Shown here: piece by piece, positions 32,130 to 45,669 of the stretch
How positions within the stretch are numbered: position 1 is the stretch's first letter
Layout: each line of letters opens with the position of its first letter
Source: Coccinella septempunctata
Taxonomy: Eukaryota; Arthropoda; Insecta; Coleoptera; Coccinellidae
Assembly: GCF_907165205.1 (NCBI RefSeq)
Contig: NC_058191.1
Coordinates: 28,104,064-28,168,063 of the forward strand
Length of the DNA stretch: 64,000 nucleotides
Reading direction: 5' to 3'
The notes under the pieces: model-generated
The model's database searches: none
Told to the model about the DNA's origin: nothing
The model's input: only the letters and a program-made list of their open reading frames with translations
Translations under genes and position numbers: made by a program

Positions 32130-35100
32130 CTATAATAGAAAGTCTACACTAGAGGCGAAGATGCCAGCTTTGCCACCTTTCGAACACCTAAAATCATTAT
32201 CATTAGCAAAACAATATTTATTACCATCCGAAGTTTTATGTTCAATTTCTGCAAAACAAAACTGTAGGCATTTAATTGTTGATCGGAATTAATTCAATAT
32301 TTGTGTTTTTCATGAAAACTTTCAAAACTGACAAGAACTCTTAAAATGGCCTAATCACCAATTTTTACAGCGTTTTATTCGGGCCAAAGTTTAAACTTCC
32401 AGAAGGATCTGAGAGATCACGAACGGCTTCGAGATGCTTTGGTGAGAATACTTGTTCTTCCTCACCAAACACATCTTGAATGTCAGTTAACGGGCAAATG
32501 GGCCCGGAGCACTTGTACTTCCTGCTATTTCTTAGGGCCCTGTCGGAGATACTGCGTCGTATGGACCATCTCACGTTAACGGTGTTCCATACTCAGCGGG
32601 GATACAAGGAAGTGGAATGTTTTTCGATCGGTATGGTTCGTGCTTTCGGAATGTTGCAAAAAAATGTATATTGGATATTCGAAGATTGCTGAATATTGGC
32701 TAAGTAGTTCTTTACTTTCCCAAATAAGCTCATGTGATTGATTCTTAAGTTAGTTATAATATTAAATTGATTTTATTTCTGGAGATAAGTAAAAGAAATA
32801 AGATGAAGCTGCGTTTGTTAGAATCACCTCGTTATTAAAATGAAAAGAACACACAGAGTGAGTTCGTTTCTTCCGAAGAAGGTGTAGCTTGTGACAGTAT
32901 AAGGTATTGAAGTTACTGTTAACTGTGAACTCCAAAATTAGACAATGGAACAAAATTTCGAGTAATTTCTCCAAAGATGACTGGTGTATTTAAACTTATT
33001 TGCAATTATTAGCTTGAATGATTAATTAATTAACACCCTGTAAATCTGAAACAAAATAGGGTTTTCTCATTTTGCCTTCGAGGTTAAGGTCTGGTTTACT
33101 GTCGTAAGACTCTGTATAATTTAAGAATAGCAGCATTCCGATAAGAGATATATTTTCTTCAAGTGTATTGGCGGTGTTGAAAGAAAGACTCCTCATCTTC
33201 AGTTTGAAGAAAAATATTTCTTTGCTATTAACAACCCAACAGTGTATCTTGAATCGTGATTGTCATATTGTATTTGTTACTGTTTCTTCTTATCTTTTAT
33301 TACAAGCTTTTTATAAATAGGATTACAGTATTCATTTTGCCTTCTGTTTGCAGTTTTTTAGGCTATGGCTTATTATAATTTTAATTTTAATAATTTATAT
33401 TATTACCGCTGTTTATGAAACTTCAGGTGATATTTTCTGTCTCTTCAGCTATACCATTAGAGCGAAATCTAGATGCTTTATCATAAAACTTGTCGGCTAC
33501 TCCACATTGGTGCTGACGAATTGATTTGGTAGTATTGATGTTCATTTTTGGTAAACTGTAACTGTGTATATGTGGAGATTTGCCTCTTACCTGACATTAA
33601 CAGCAAAATTGATAATCCTTACTTCTGATCTCATGTTGAAGCACGCAGAACATATTCGATGAAGATAAATAAAAAAAAAGTGACATCAGCCATATCTAGA
33701 TAAAATACAAAGCAGTTTGCTGATGCGTTGGATAGAACGATTCAAAATCATGAAAATAACTCAAACAACCGTACAGAAATTTTCTATCATCAATAGTTTC
33801 ATATCCACAACTAGAGTAATTTCCATTCAGAAAAAAAATTTAATAAAATATTACGCGAAATAAAGCAAAATAGGAAAATTATTAATCTGCAATACAGCAA
33901 TACTAAGCAGGCGTTCATACAAGAAATTAAGATAAAAGAAGAAGTAAGAATAAGAACGATTTATTCTCAGTCTATTTTATTGGGAAACTCATAATACGAA
34001 GGAGTGAAAAAGTATTTTTGACAATGACATTTCTTCTCATTGTCAGAGGAGTTTTTCCGATTTTTCATTATTAATTTTTTTTTATTCCGGTAATCTGTAT
34101 AATCAATCTTTTTCATTAGTTATTTCTTGTTTTTATTTTATGTTATTGTCGACGTTGAATGATGGGACATTTGTAACACTTAGCATTTATTTAGTTGTCA
34201 AATCTGATCAATTTTTCACTATTGAAGTTTAACCGAAAAAAAAGCTTTCTCTGATTGATAACAAGAGATTCCCTGAAGATGGCTCACGAATACTAGTCGA
34301 AACGTTGGACAGAATGAGCCAAATATGTATATGGAAATATCCCAATGAATTCTACTTTATCAAATTTTCGACTTGCAAAATTTTTCAAATTTTTGGTTGC
34401 GGACAGTCATGTATGGGAAGTCCGGGAGAGTTGAACCCCTTTTCACTCTGAGGCCACTTAGGTTGAATCTGTAAATGGTAGCAACTCATTTTTCTGCGTG
34501 AAGATATCATGCTCAAATAGGTAACGATAGATAATAGTAGAGTGATGATGAGATGAACATGAATACAGCAATAATTTTTTTAGGTAGGTACCGAAAGTTG
34601 GCTCATGTTTCATGTCTCCCTAACCCATGATAGAGTAGAACAGGGGACTAGATATACTTGACCATAAGTTTGTTCATCAAGAGAAACATTGAAAGAAAAC
34701 AATTTCCAATGACCAACGATTGTCTATGTCAAGGCTTTCATCCTGCAGAAGTATCAGCGTATGAAATAATATTTTCTGTTTCACAGTCACTCTCCCTTAT
34801 TTCCGAGATGTTTTTTACTTTTTTGAACCTTTGTATTTTTTTATATTTATTTCTATTATTCAACTTTCTTTTTTTTTTGGAACATATAAGCTCAGTGCGG
34901 GAAACTTCGACCACTGATCATGTATCCCGACCATAGCACGAGCCAAGTCTCCCCTTTTAGTCTATTCAACAGATGTTTTCTTGATACTTTTACAACTCAT
35001 CGTTTGTAAAACAATATTAATCAATGAAAGCAATAAAACTAAATAAGAACACTCTCCTATTAAACTTTTCAGACAGTATAACAAACAAAAATTATTCAAT

Positions 35101-36205
35101 TTCTTACTTCCTAACAACACAATCACGTTCAACCCTGTTCAACTGTTCTGATGGCGGCCAAAATGGAGCCGCTACTGGTTGTGCCTTAGGAGTACGTCGC
35201 AAGCTATTTAACGATACCGTAGCGGGAAATTTGAATTGAAATATTTGAGGTGGTTCAAGTCTGCTACCTGAGCAAGTCTCCGGTACTGCCCCTACCTACA
35301 AATCGATGAGGCAGTAGACTCTAATATTTTGATGTGGTGATTTTTGGGTACTACTTCAAGTGCTCTTAAAAGTAGTTTACTTGCTTTTCTCATCCTACCC
35401 GACTCTCAAAGCGAGTTTGACTTGAGTCTGGGAACTAAGTTGTAGTCTCTGACGATTCCGACATTAAGAAGAAACCTTCCAGGTGACGCTGTGGTAGTCA
35501 TAATTTCTAGGGTCTACTGAGGCGAATATACTTTCGTTGGTTGGTTTGAATAACAAGCTGACATACGTAATTTTCATTTTGAATCAGTCCATACAATATG
35601 AACAATTTCACAAAACCTCAATCTTTTGGTGGCGATGAGAATAGCCTGTATAACCCCGTAGAACTGATGCTAACGTCAAGAATATAACATCAACCGTGAT
35701 ATAGTTCTGTGAATGAAGGCGAGTGGGTCAAAATCTGACAATTAACCGCGAACTTATGAAATAGGAAGCCTCGATTGCTAGCACTTACCTCACCTACATC
35801 TTATACCTCCGTATGACCTATGTCGAAACAGCCATCACGATAATGATCGCGCAGCAGTTTATATATGGTATAGTCATCCCATTAGAGGAGTAAGCACTGT
35901 TCCGTTGTTGCAAATTATAGAAAGCAATAAAGAGCGACTCAGATCTACCGTATTGTGTTATGTGTTCGATGGTCATAATGAGCAATCGTGAGTTCCGGGA
36001 TAATGCGCCACAATAATTCATTGTCGTATTGATTCAGACGATCGATTAAAAATGTCACGTATTCGAGTTTCATTCAGTTGAGCTTCAATGAAATCTGCCG
36101 GAGCTGTTTTCCCCACATGCACAACGGAATTGTTGGAAGAAGAAGAAAGTGAGGTTGTGGGCGGCAATGCCGGAAACAAAATTTGTCATCCAGAATTAAT
36201 AGATA
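32130..36205. other. About 4 kb without a supported gene
   Basis: Short opposed frames at 32340-32700 (minus strand includes YKCSGPICPLTDIQDVFGEE) are GC-richer than average but unrecognised. At 34273-34303 there is a hammerhead-like core, noted separately. A stretch at 35150-35560 is somewhat GC-richer with no readable domain. No inverted-end elements were found. Confidence 0.3.
34273..34303 (+). other. Hammerhead-like core motif (degenerate)
   Basis: CTGAAGA, then a short stem GGCT/AGTC, then CGAAAC. The hammerhead core is CUGANGA ... GAAA, so the U at one core position is replaced by A. Similar CTGAAGATGGC...CGAAACGT phrases recur in tails of many animal retroelements. No retroelement domain was found beside it, so it is more likely a repeat tail than an active ribozyme. 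Confidence 0.35.
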
Positions 36206-36207
36206 TA

Positions 36208-37144
36208 AGAGGATATATTGAAAAATTCTCAGCCTACTATAGAACCAAACAAAATTTCAATGTCAAAATATTTTATTACTCAACATATTCTCCTCTTAAT
36301 TGGATACATTCCTTACAGCGAACCTGCAATGTCTCTAGACCTTTAAAAAAAATGTTTCTTCTCGTTGGAAGAAAACTTACGACCTTTTTTCAGTTGAGGA
36401 AAAGATGATAGTCGGATGGAGCCAAATCTGGTGAATAAGGGGGGTGTTCTAGTAATTCAAACCCTAAATCACGAATTTTTTGCATGGCAACATGAGATTT
36501 GTGTGCAGGGGTGTTGTCCTGCAAAAACAAAACACCTTTGGATGGCTTTCCGCGTATTTTTTCTTCAATTTTTTCCCGTAGAGTGGTCAGTAATGTGGAA
36601 TAGTAATCTCCGGTTATTGTTCTACCCTTATCCAAAAAATCAATCATGATTACTCCATGGCAATACCAAAAAACTGAAGCAAGAACTTTTCCAGCAGATT
36701 TATTGACACGAAACTTAGGTCTTGGAGAACCAGAGTGTCGCCATTCCATCGATTGTTGCTTTGTCATGAACTGCATCGATATTTTCGGGCACTGACACAG
36801 AAACTGGCCTTCCCGATCGGTCATCATCTTCAATGGAAAATTGACCTCTTTTGTAGCTTGCAGTCCAATTTTTCACGGTCGAATAAGAAGGACAGTGATC
36901 ACCAAGGGTATTAAGCATATCTTCGTAAATCTGCTTACCTCTTAACCCTTTTAAATACAGGTACTTGATGATGGCTTGGTACTGTAATTTTCTTCTTTCT
37001 TTTTTTATTGTGTGACTCTGGTTTACTTTTTCGACCTCAAACTTCCCACTTACACTAATGAGTTATTGTTCGTTGCTATGGTAACGCAATATTTTTTTTA
37101 TGCATGAAACTGGTATAGGCTAACAAGATATCAATACAGCCTCG
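36208..37144 (-). mobile_element. mariner (DD34D) element, copy 2, 937 bp, internally deleted
   Basis: The two mariner tips are present in reverse orientation with TA on each side (36206-36207, 37145-37146). The interior is about 310 bp shorter than copies 1 and 4. The gap falls between the N-terminal HTH region (SFKRGQFSIEDDDRSGRP in part) and WRHSGSPRPK, removing the first catalytic Asp. Confidence 0.92.
36390..36833 (-). pseudogene. mariner transposase relic, copy 2
   Basis: A 147-codon open frame holds the C-terminal catalytic half: WRHSGSPRPKFRVNKSAGKV, FLQDNTPAHKSH with the second catalytic D, and YSPDLAPSDYHLF with the third D. There are 34 residues between these two Asps, which identifies DD34D mariner. 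The N-terminal part (HVHD-linked IEDDDRSGRPVSVSVPENID) is fused to it through the internal deletion that removed the TMDET box. It can neither bind nor cut. Confidence 0.9.
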
Positions 37145-37807
37145 TATAATGTTTCTCCTTCACCAAATCTCCTTTTCAGATAGGCGCAGCAACAAAATTT
37201 GGTTCACAATTTACATTTTCAATCCATCTTCTCAAGTTTTTATAACTGGCACGGAGTAACGTTGGCACCCATGCAATGTCGTTAATGTCCTTGCCACAGC
37301 TAATAAATTGATATAACAAAAATACCGAAGGTGATTGAAAAAGATAGAAGACAGAGAGTATCAGTGCTATTTGGAATTGAGGGCTGCTCATTCAAATAGT
37401 AATCCTGATATTCTAGATACTAAAAAATATCAGACACTATCTTTTTAAGGATAACATTATATTCAATGTAAGTAAATTTATAGTATGTTTCATCTTGATC
37501 TGAGCGACTTATATTTTAGCTGAAAGTTTCTTGTTTCTACAATAAGATATATCTTAAATGAAGAGGATTACATGATTACAAAGAATTTCCTTTCATTTGG
37601 ATACCCAAAAAGGTGGCTTGAGGACCTTGTTTTTGGAAAAGATCTGCAACTACTAATTCAAAAACTGAGCACTTCAGTACCACAGTACCTACTTAATTAC
37701 TTATGCTAATAAATATGGAATCATATCTATTTACAGGAAACCATTCCCTACCACTGCGTCCACTGCATCAGATGCATTTCATCTATTGTACCATTAACCA
37801 ACATTTA

Positions 37808-38958
37808 GACCAGTTTGCACCAAACATACTTAGTGTTAAGTGTTCCTTAAAATGAACTCTTAACTTAAATTACGTTGCACCAACTGTTAAGTGACATTTA
37901 AATGGTTAAAGCTAACCTTAAATTTAAGCGCTCCTGTAATGACCACTTAAATAGGGATAATAGGGAACTCTAACGATTTGTCAAAATCAGCTAAGCGTCG
38001 TTGTCGTGGGGCTCACAAGCTTTTTCCCTCCATTGACTCGCATGCTGTTTTGGTCGAGTATTGTGTTTTGTGCATGTTTTTGGAAAAAATGTTCTTTCCG
38101 ACGTTAGATTAGAGTGATAAAACTATAACTTTCTCAGAAATGCCTCTTTATAGTGATAATAAAAAGCTTTGTGTGCCCCACGGCAACGAACGGTCAGCTG
38201 ATTTTGACAAATAGTTAGAGTACCCTATATTTGCGGGCGGGATTCTAACCTAGAATAATTTGTTGAACTGGCTGCAAAACTTCCCATTTTTGATGGATTT
38301 TGAAAATTGAATGAATTCATTATTGAATATCAAGCCTTTTATTTTGCCTTTGTTTTTATGCCATCAGTCTTTCAATTTTCAATTTTGTGTCACAAAGCAT
38401 ACTCTAGTTAGCAACAAACTCTTTTCTTCTATTGAGAAGTTGAGTGTCATTTGTAGATTACCACCACTTGCATTCATCGTATTCGTACTAACAAGAACAA
38501 TAAAATAAGGACATTTTCTTCACGTTCCTCTTCAACATTAATAAAACAAATTCACTCAAGACCTTACAAAGAAAGTGTTGTACTTATATAAACTTAGGTA
38601 CCCTTTATTTGACAATCCTTATCATTATCAATAATAATACTAATTCAACAACCAAAAGTTGTTACTCTTTGATAATAATATAATAATTTACTTGCAACTG
38701 ACTGACAGGACAATTAAGTTAGGTTAATGAAATGCCAACGATCATCAGCAACCGGCCAACCAATGAAATAGCTTTATTGGACTAGGATGAAGTTGCACCA
38801 AAATAAAAAACAGAAATATCACTAGATATAAAAACTTAAGGGCCCCTTACTTAAGATTCTGTTAAACCACAATTGTGCAACTGGGAATAAAATTAAGCGT
38901 CCATTAACTTTAAACTTAGTTCAGTACTCGTTTTAAGGGGTGTTGGTACAAACGGGCC
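37808..38958. mobile_element. 1151-bp non-autonomous DNA transposon with TTA flanks
   Basis: The left end GACCAGTTTGCACCAAACAT and the right end (other strand) GGCCCGTTTGTACCAACACC are related inverted repeats, each followed by TTAA-rich repeats (CTTAAAATGA, CTTAAAACGAG). TTA stands on both outer sides (37805-37807, 38959-38961). GTTGCACCAA recurs just inside both arms. It contains the 263-bp MITE at 37963-38225. No transposase remains. The superfamily is uncertain; a TTA duplication would fit PIF/Harbinger. Confidence 0.6.
37963..38225. mobile_element. 263-bp MITE, copy 2, nested in 37808-38958
   Basis: Same length and ends as copy 1 (22801-23063), with TA on each side (37961-37962, 38226-38227). 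The two copies differ at scattered bases only (GCATTGGCTGTCGTGG versus GCGTCGTTGTCGTGG near the left). It inserted into the larger element, so it is the younger of the two. Confidence 0.9.
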
Positions 38959-38961
38959 TTA

Positions 38962-41900
38962 CGCTCCTCAAGCAACTGCATATTATGTGCCAATAATTCA
39001 ATTTTCTTCCATATCAAAAATTAATGTGTTTTGAAACTGACCTCTTATTCTTTCCATACAAATAACTAGATTTGGGATCCTATCATTCAGTTTGTATGAA
39101 CGTTCATTATGTTTATCACAGATAAATTCACATTCGACAAATACATAACTAGAGCGGAAAACATAGCTTGTAATGTGTCAAATTTCCATAGCCAACCGAG
39201 TGCTTTATAAAAGTGAATGGAGTATATGTGTCCCGACCTTATTATTATTATTTACAGCTGTTTGTGTAGTAAATTATTCGTTTAGGGTTTCGTGCATTAA
39301 TCAAAATGAGAGATAAAGAACTTCTGTGCCAGTTTATTGAACTATAATTCAAGTCGTTTTTTTGTTTATGGGGAATTAATGGCAGAAGATACACATCGAC
39401 TGCAATGCTGAAACTATAAACCCGTAGGCTTCGCTGAAATAAGTTCTTCGTCGAAACTTTTCATTAACTTCACAATTGTGCAAGCACAGCGAACGTGTAC
39501 CATCGATATTTCATCATTCATTTGTGCAAACTGCCTTGCGCAAGTCAACTCCAAATCCATATTATCTTGAATCTTCTTCTTACGAATTCTATATTTACAC
39601 AGTGATACTCTTGAAAATACAGAGTGAATTTTAGGAATGAAATGCCTCATAATTTTCGAGATAATTCTCGAAAACGGATCGCACAATTTGTATAGATTTT
39701 GGTGTGCAAGGAACTTGTGATATGGCCTATATTATTGTGGTATTAGTGGCAGATGTGTGTGATTGGAAATGATCATCCTGTATATTTTTTGTATTGAGAA
39801 ATACTGAATATTTTTTATGAGATGTTCTCAATACCTTAAGGCCATAATTTCGGAGTTATAGTTACATTATCTCCGCAGGAGTTAAAATAATGTTGGGCAA
39901 CTGCACTAATCTCCTTTATTTTTTATGTTATTTAAAATTCCTTATTCTTCTATTAATCAAATTTGGACACACCTCTAACATGAAACAAAGATTCAAAGAT
40001 TATTGAAATTAAACTAGTTTATTCAATCATATAGTCATCTAAATTATAACGTAATTTAAATAACTCCCAAATTATGGCTTTTAGGTATGGAGAACATCAC
40101 ATGAAATAATCATTCATTTCTTAAGGATTTCACGAAACCAGCAAAAATCCATGGTGATTCATTTGAAACAACAAAGTTCATTATTATTCTGGAAAAAGGA
40201 AAGAACTGGCATCAGTGTATGAAATGTATGAAAATCGGTTGATCCGTTTCAGAGATGATTGTGGCGATCCATAGGTACTTACTCTGTATTATAGATTCCT
40301 TAATTTATAGAATTCTCACGTTTTTACGTATTTTGAGGTTAATTACATACACTCCGTAAGTGATTGATGTGTTTGAAGTGTCATCGAAAAAAAAAAGGAT
40401 TTTCGTGGGTAATTGGTGAATTATCCAAAATACAAAATCACAATGATTACATAAATAAATGAACATGTAATTCTTACTTTCTTTAATATTTCATCAATTA
40501 GGTACTACCAGTAGGCGTATATTCGAAAACACCTCAAAACATCAATCACTCCTGATGTGACGTCACAATAGGTGAAAATTCGATAAATTCCTTTACCTTT
40601 ATGGTTTTTCTCTCACAATATCTGTAACACGAGGAATGAAAAAATAAAGTTTTGGTAAGAAATGCTTTTGCGTAAGTTACCTACGCAGAAGTATTTAATT
40701 AGCGAGAAAATAATTCTGGAGCATTTCAAGTTTACTGATTGAAAAGTTTCAGTCCGAAACGTCACATTCATTTACGTAATTCCAACATAATCTGTTAGGT
40801 AACATAGTTTCAAAAATCTTCTTGTGACAAATTATGCAGCAACTACTTGCGCAGAAGCAAAAGCACAAAATTTTTTTATTCATTTTCCTTTTGTTTTGGA
40901 TATTGGGAGCGGACACCCATAAATTATTACGAATAATTGTGTTTGCCAAGGAGTAAACATTGATAGTGTGCCGTAGCTCTAACTGTCCAACTGCACCGTT
41001 GGTCGTTAGAATACCTACTGTTGTCAATTAATTAGTGGGTTTGCCTGAATTTGAAAATACGCGAATTCGCGTAGGCTAGTTCCCTCCACCGACACATCCG
41101 GATTCCTGCAGCTTCGTAAACAAGCCTCTTCTTCGTATGCATTCTATGATTTCCTGCTGGGCTTGGCAGCAGATAGCTTCACGTATTTTCAACGTGTGAT
41201 AGTCTGGTAGGACGTTTCAGAGGTTTATCGTGCGGCTATGTATATATGAAATACCTATCGTCATTTTCAACATCATGTCGGCACGGCACACCGAAAATTA
41301 TGATCTCAGGACAACAGTGAAATAGGGAATGGGTCTCGAACCAGTCTCTCCAACTTATAGTTCATTGCTGAGAGTGTATAAAAATTAAAAATAAATTATA
41401 ATTAAGGTAGAAAAGTATTTGAACAACTTGCGATTGATATACGTAATTGAAATACAAATACATATTTGGTATTCGTAATTCCATAACTTCTCTAGACTCT
41501 ATTGTATTTTTTTCAGGGCGCCCAATGGTTTTTCTATGAGATTGAGTAGTTACAGGATTATTCATTCATTCTGGTCAACCTACATAATTTCAACTATCCT
41601 TACGGACTTGTATTTCAAATTTGATTTGAATAAAAGAAACGTAAAATAAATCACAAAACACTGACGATTAGGTACTTATGAAAAATTCGGTGATATTATC
41701 TTTCAAGATAATAACCATAGTGAATTAGACAAACCATGAATATTATTCTGTACAGTTTGGAGAAGTACCGCAAATGTATTTCCAGTAGGAAATTCATCAG
41801 AATCGAAGGGAAATCTCTATAGGCTCCTGTGGTGCAAATCATAGAGTAGGATTTTCCGCAATCTACTGGACTATTTATCAGGCTTGAGAAGTTCAGGATT

Positions 41901-42511
41901 TCCAACTTCACAATAAGTATATTGCAAAAAAACCAGAAGTGTGAGTTTGGGAATAGGTATATCATCAGTCCAAGGTGATTGAATCATCTCAATTCAATAT
42001 TCAGTTATTCAGAAACTTTTGATCGTTCCTGATCGTGATTGGAATATCGGTAAAAGTTGCATTCATTTACCACAAAAAATTCCTCTTGGTCAGTTATACA
42101 GCACAGTTTCCTAGGGCGATAAGGTTTTGAGACGGCGTTTTCAAGCTTGGTCAACTGAAAAATTCACATGTGTAGTTGTTTAACATACATACCGAATAAA
42201 ACACGATTCACACGGTTCATATTTCACCACCACAATTACTCTAATAACACTCGAATCCTGAGTAAAGTAATTTTGTCCACCCAAATTGTCGAAATCTCAC
42301 ACTGAGGGATGAGTTAAATTGTTTCTCGAGGCATTTTCTTGAATAATATATCTACTGATCAGAAGATAAATGAATAATTTTCACGGAAGTCAACACTGAA
42401 TTATTCACTCTAAGGAGAAAATAAAAAAGTTGATTTGTTATCGAAAGTTTCGAATTTCACTAAGCGTATTCAGGAAAATATCCCAAATCACCTAATATGA
42501 AGGTATACATA
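38962..42511. other. About 3.5 kb without a supported gene
   Basis: AT-rich DNA. A weak inverted repeat joins AGTGATTGATGTGTTTGAAG (40371) to CTCAAAACATCAATCACT (40534). A perfect 16-bp palindrome TACGCGAATTCGCGTA lies at 41058-41073, next to a 47-codon minus-strand open stretch (41084-41220, reading HTLKIREAICCQAQQEII) that is less AT-biased but unrecognised. A lone CATCCTGTATA MITE tip is near 39774. Confidence 0.3.
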
Positions 42512-42700
42512 TGCATTCCTCTGATGAGGTGATCGATTTCCGCCAAAGGTGTTCTATTCCAGGCTGCTTCTAAAAGGTACATGGAGAACGTCTGCTAAAG
42601 TTAGTTGACGATGGTGTAGAATGAGTCATTTTCTACAAATAACTCAGAGGTGTTCAATTGGTGTAAGATCTGGACATCGGGATGACCACATACGACAACA
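42512..42700 (-). pseudogene. Tc1-like transposase, C-terminal fragment (relic)
   Basis: The minus strand reads WSSRCPDLTPIEHL, the box containing the last acidic residue of Tc1-family DD34E enzymes (SPDLNPIE in intact members), and in another frame LLEAAWNRTPLAEIDHLIRG, matching the usual C-terminal helix that ends in HLIRSM. A stop and a frameshift lie between them. The N-terminal DNA-binding part, the other catalytic residues and the element ends were not found. Confidence 0.75.
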
Positions 42701-43822
42701 AATTCGCTTAAAGGTGAACTGATATGTGAAATAATATGTGTGATAGAGTATAGCAGAAGAAGTGAATTGTTAAGGATTACTTCAAGTCTTCAAGTGATGT
42801 CGGATGTGAGAGTTTTGTTGACAATAAAATATAACTGAAACGAAAGTCGAAAAGTTGTATGCTTTGATGGAAGGGATAATTCATTGTAAACAGTGTGGCT
42901 TACAGCGATCATATCATGATGTATGCTGGGTATAAGACCGTTGTACTTTTTTAAATTAGTCTGAAATCTATAGAGACGTCCGAATGTCATACGCTCCTAT
43001 CTCCACCAACAATTTGGTTCGGAAATAGGAAAGGAGATATATGCTTCATATACTCGTATGTTTAACGTGTGTATGTTTTCATTTCATTTATAGGACTTTT
43101 TTATTTGTTGCTGGTATCTATGATTCATTGGATGCTTTTGTATTCGGATATTATCCATACAAATTTTGAACTTGTTTTACTATTTTATAGAATTATGAAT
43201 TATTTTATTCGTTGACTGAGTTTAAAATTGATTTCAATTACCTACTTATGTGAATTCAGAAACAGTTTATAATCAGTGTTGATAGTACCTCCCTGTTATT
43301 CAATTCGGAATATTCATTTTTTGTAATGGGTACGTTATATTTTGTTCAATAACATTGTACTGATTCATTAAAAACAGAATTTCGTTTTACGGTACTATTC
43401 CTTATGTTTTCCCCATTCAATTGAATTGAATTTAGTGTGAAACAAGAAATTATCCATTTCAGAGAGACATAATAAATAAAAATACCTATATTTTTCCACA
43501 ATTCAGAAGAAAATCGTTTATTTTTCAGGAATTTTTAAATACTTAGAAGAGAAGATCGCCGATGAAAGAAATTGCCTTTTCAACTACGCCCCTGCATTTA
43601 GTCGTCAGCTTTGGTTGAGTTTTGCAGTACTGGTGAGTATAATAATGTGTAACACCTTATCACTACTCATCTTTGATAATGTCACTTCGTCTGTAGTTTA
43701 CTCTCAAAGTAGATCCTCGCAAGTCCAATTATTTTTTTACTTGGTTTATAGGTGTCAATCTCCTAAGTATCGCATCGTAAAAACCAATATGCAAATTTCG
43801 CCTATTTGTAGAATCTTAGCTT
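42701..43822. other. No supported feature
   Basis: AT-rich DNA without recognisable genes or inverted ends. Confidence 0.3.
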
Positions 43823-43824
43823 TA

Positions 43825-44482
43825 CGAGGATATATTGAAAAATTCTTAGCCTACTATAGAACCAAACAAAATTTCAATGTCAAAATATTTTATTACTAAA
43901 CATATTCTCCTCTTTTGGATACAGATATTACAGCGAACCTGCAACGTCTCTAGACCGATCAAAAAAATGTTTCTTCTTGCTCTGCAAACCAGACCTCAAC
44001 AGCTTTTATAACCTCCTCGTTGGAAAAAAATTCACGACCTTTTAAACTTTTTTTCAGTTGAGGAAAGAGATGATAGTCGGATGGAGCCAAATCTGGTGAA
44101 TAAGGGGGGGTGTTCTAGTAATTCAAACCCTAAATCACGAATCTGTTGCATGGCAACATGAGATTTGTGTGCCGGGTCGTTGTCCTGCAAAAACACGGTC
44201 AGTAACGTTGAATAGTAATCTCCGGTTATTGTTCTACCCTTATCGAAAAAATCAATCATGATTACTCCATGGCAATCCCAAAAAACTGAAGCAATTTTTA
44301 GATTTTCACAATTTCGGTGGACATCTTCTTTCTTTTAATGTATTGCGTAACTCTGGTTCACTTTTTTGACCTTAAACTTCACACTGGCATTTCTAATGAG
44401 TTATTGTTCGTTGCTTTGGTAACGCAATATTTTTTTTATGCATGGAATTGGTCTAGGCTAACTATATATCAATACATCCTCG
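43825..44482 (-). mobile_element. mariner (DD34D) element, copy 3, 658 bp, internally deleted
   Basis: Both tips are intact (CGAGGATATATTGA; other strand CGAGGATGTATTGAT) between TA dinucleotides (43823-43824, 44483-44484). About half the element is missing. The C-terminal coding part (LQDNDPAHKSHVAMQQIRDL, FELLEHPP) survives with frameshifts. Most of the N-terminal and first-Asp region is gone, and a second small deletion removes the segment before LQDN (STLLTVFLQDN). It could only be moved in trans. Confidence 0.9.
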
Positions 44483-44484
44483 TA

Positions 44485-45669
44485 CATATAGTTTGTAAAT
44501 GTAATCTACTGTCTACCTATTTCTTTCATTTACTGAGTGTGTCAAATAAAAATTTTCCTGCACATTGAATTTCGATAAGATTTCCACCAAGGAAACTCCA
44601 TATACCCTTCACGACTTGTTTCTTCTGCTATCTGAATCAGCAAGAATTGACATTTGGCTTTCGACATCCGGCTCCAGACAGATACGGTCGTACGCCCACA
44701 AAATTTCTTCTTACCAGATTCAATGACCCCTGAAACTGCTGGACGTCCACGTTCCCGCTCCTCGAGAGTGAGATATGAAGCACATTACAAGAACGAGAAA
44801 TTACTGTTACCTCAATAATGTATATCTCTAACGAACGTCTCTTCAAAGTTATGTCAATTATAAAAAGTGGGCATTATTTATTGCCCTAGGTGGTCGACGA
44901 GGTAACCCGAGACTCGGAAATCCTGTTATTAACATCTTGGACGTTGTCCCGGAGCTCTGATGGATGGAGGAAGATTGGTCGATTTGTTTGCAATCAGGAA
45001 ATGATGATGGGGAATGGGAGAAATTGGACACGTTTCTGGATTGGAAGCGATTACAAGGGCATGCTTGTACAGGAAACTGGATTGATGAATTCATCTGGTT
45101 ATATGTAGAAAATGATCGAGTTTTAACTGACATTAATTTTTTTCAGTCTAGAATGTCCGAAGACACACACAAAAGTGAAGATTCAGTTTCTATGCAGTCA
45201 AGTATTCTATCACAATAATAGCAAACCACCTAAAGGACAAGATAATGACTAACCTTCAAGCCTAACCTAAGATAATCTTGTATGAAACCAATTAGTTTGC
45301 ACGGCAACCACAATCCATCCCCTCTAGGTACTTCTGGGATTTTATCTGTTTCCTGTTCATCTTAATTTATGAGTTGAGCGCAATCAATTCGTTATAACCA
45401 AAACTGTTCAGAACTCACTTTATCACTCCTCGAATTATTGTATTATACTGTACTGAACTGAAGACAAAGAATTAAAGGGCAACAGTGAGTGATATAATTG
45501 CAGCGTTCTTTGATATAAAAATCTACTACGTCTCGAGTTTCTGAGGTCACTAATTTGCTAAGGAAGCAGCGACTGGGAGAGGCTAACTAGTGTTTTTCTT
45601 GCCAATCTTGCCTCGGTATTCATGATAATAATTTTATTGTGGTTTTTCAAAGCCAATCGGACCAAAACG
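44485..45669. other. No named feature; open frames at 44890-45218
   Basis: Two overlapping plus-strand frames (44890-45108 and 44964-45218) and a minus-strand frame cover a GC-richer patch. One reads EWEKLDTFLDWKRLQGH; the other GRNWTRFWIGSDYKGMLVQE. A good acceptor-like TTTTTTTCAG stands at 45136-45146. I do not recognise either product and the competing frames argue against an intact exon. Confidence 0.25.

Noticed and set aside
41058..41073. Perfect 16-bp palindrome TACGCGAATTCGCGTA as an operator
   Set aside because: A single short palindrome in 64 kb is not strong evidence of a binding site, and no gene lies next to it.
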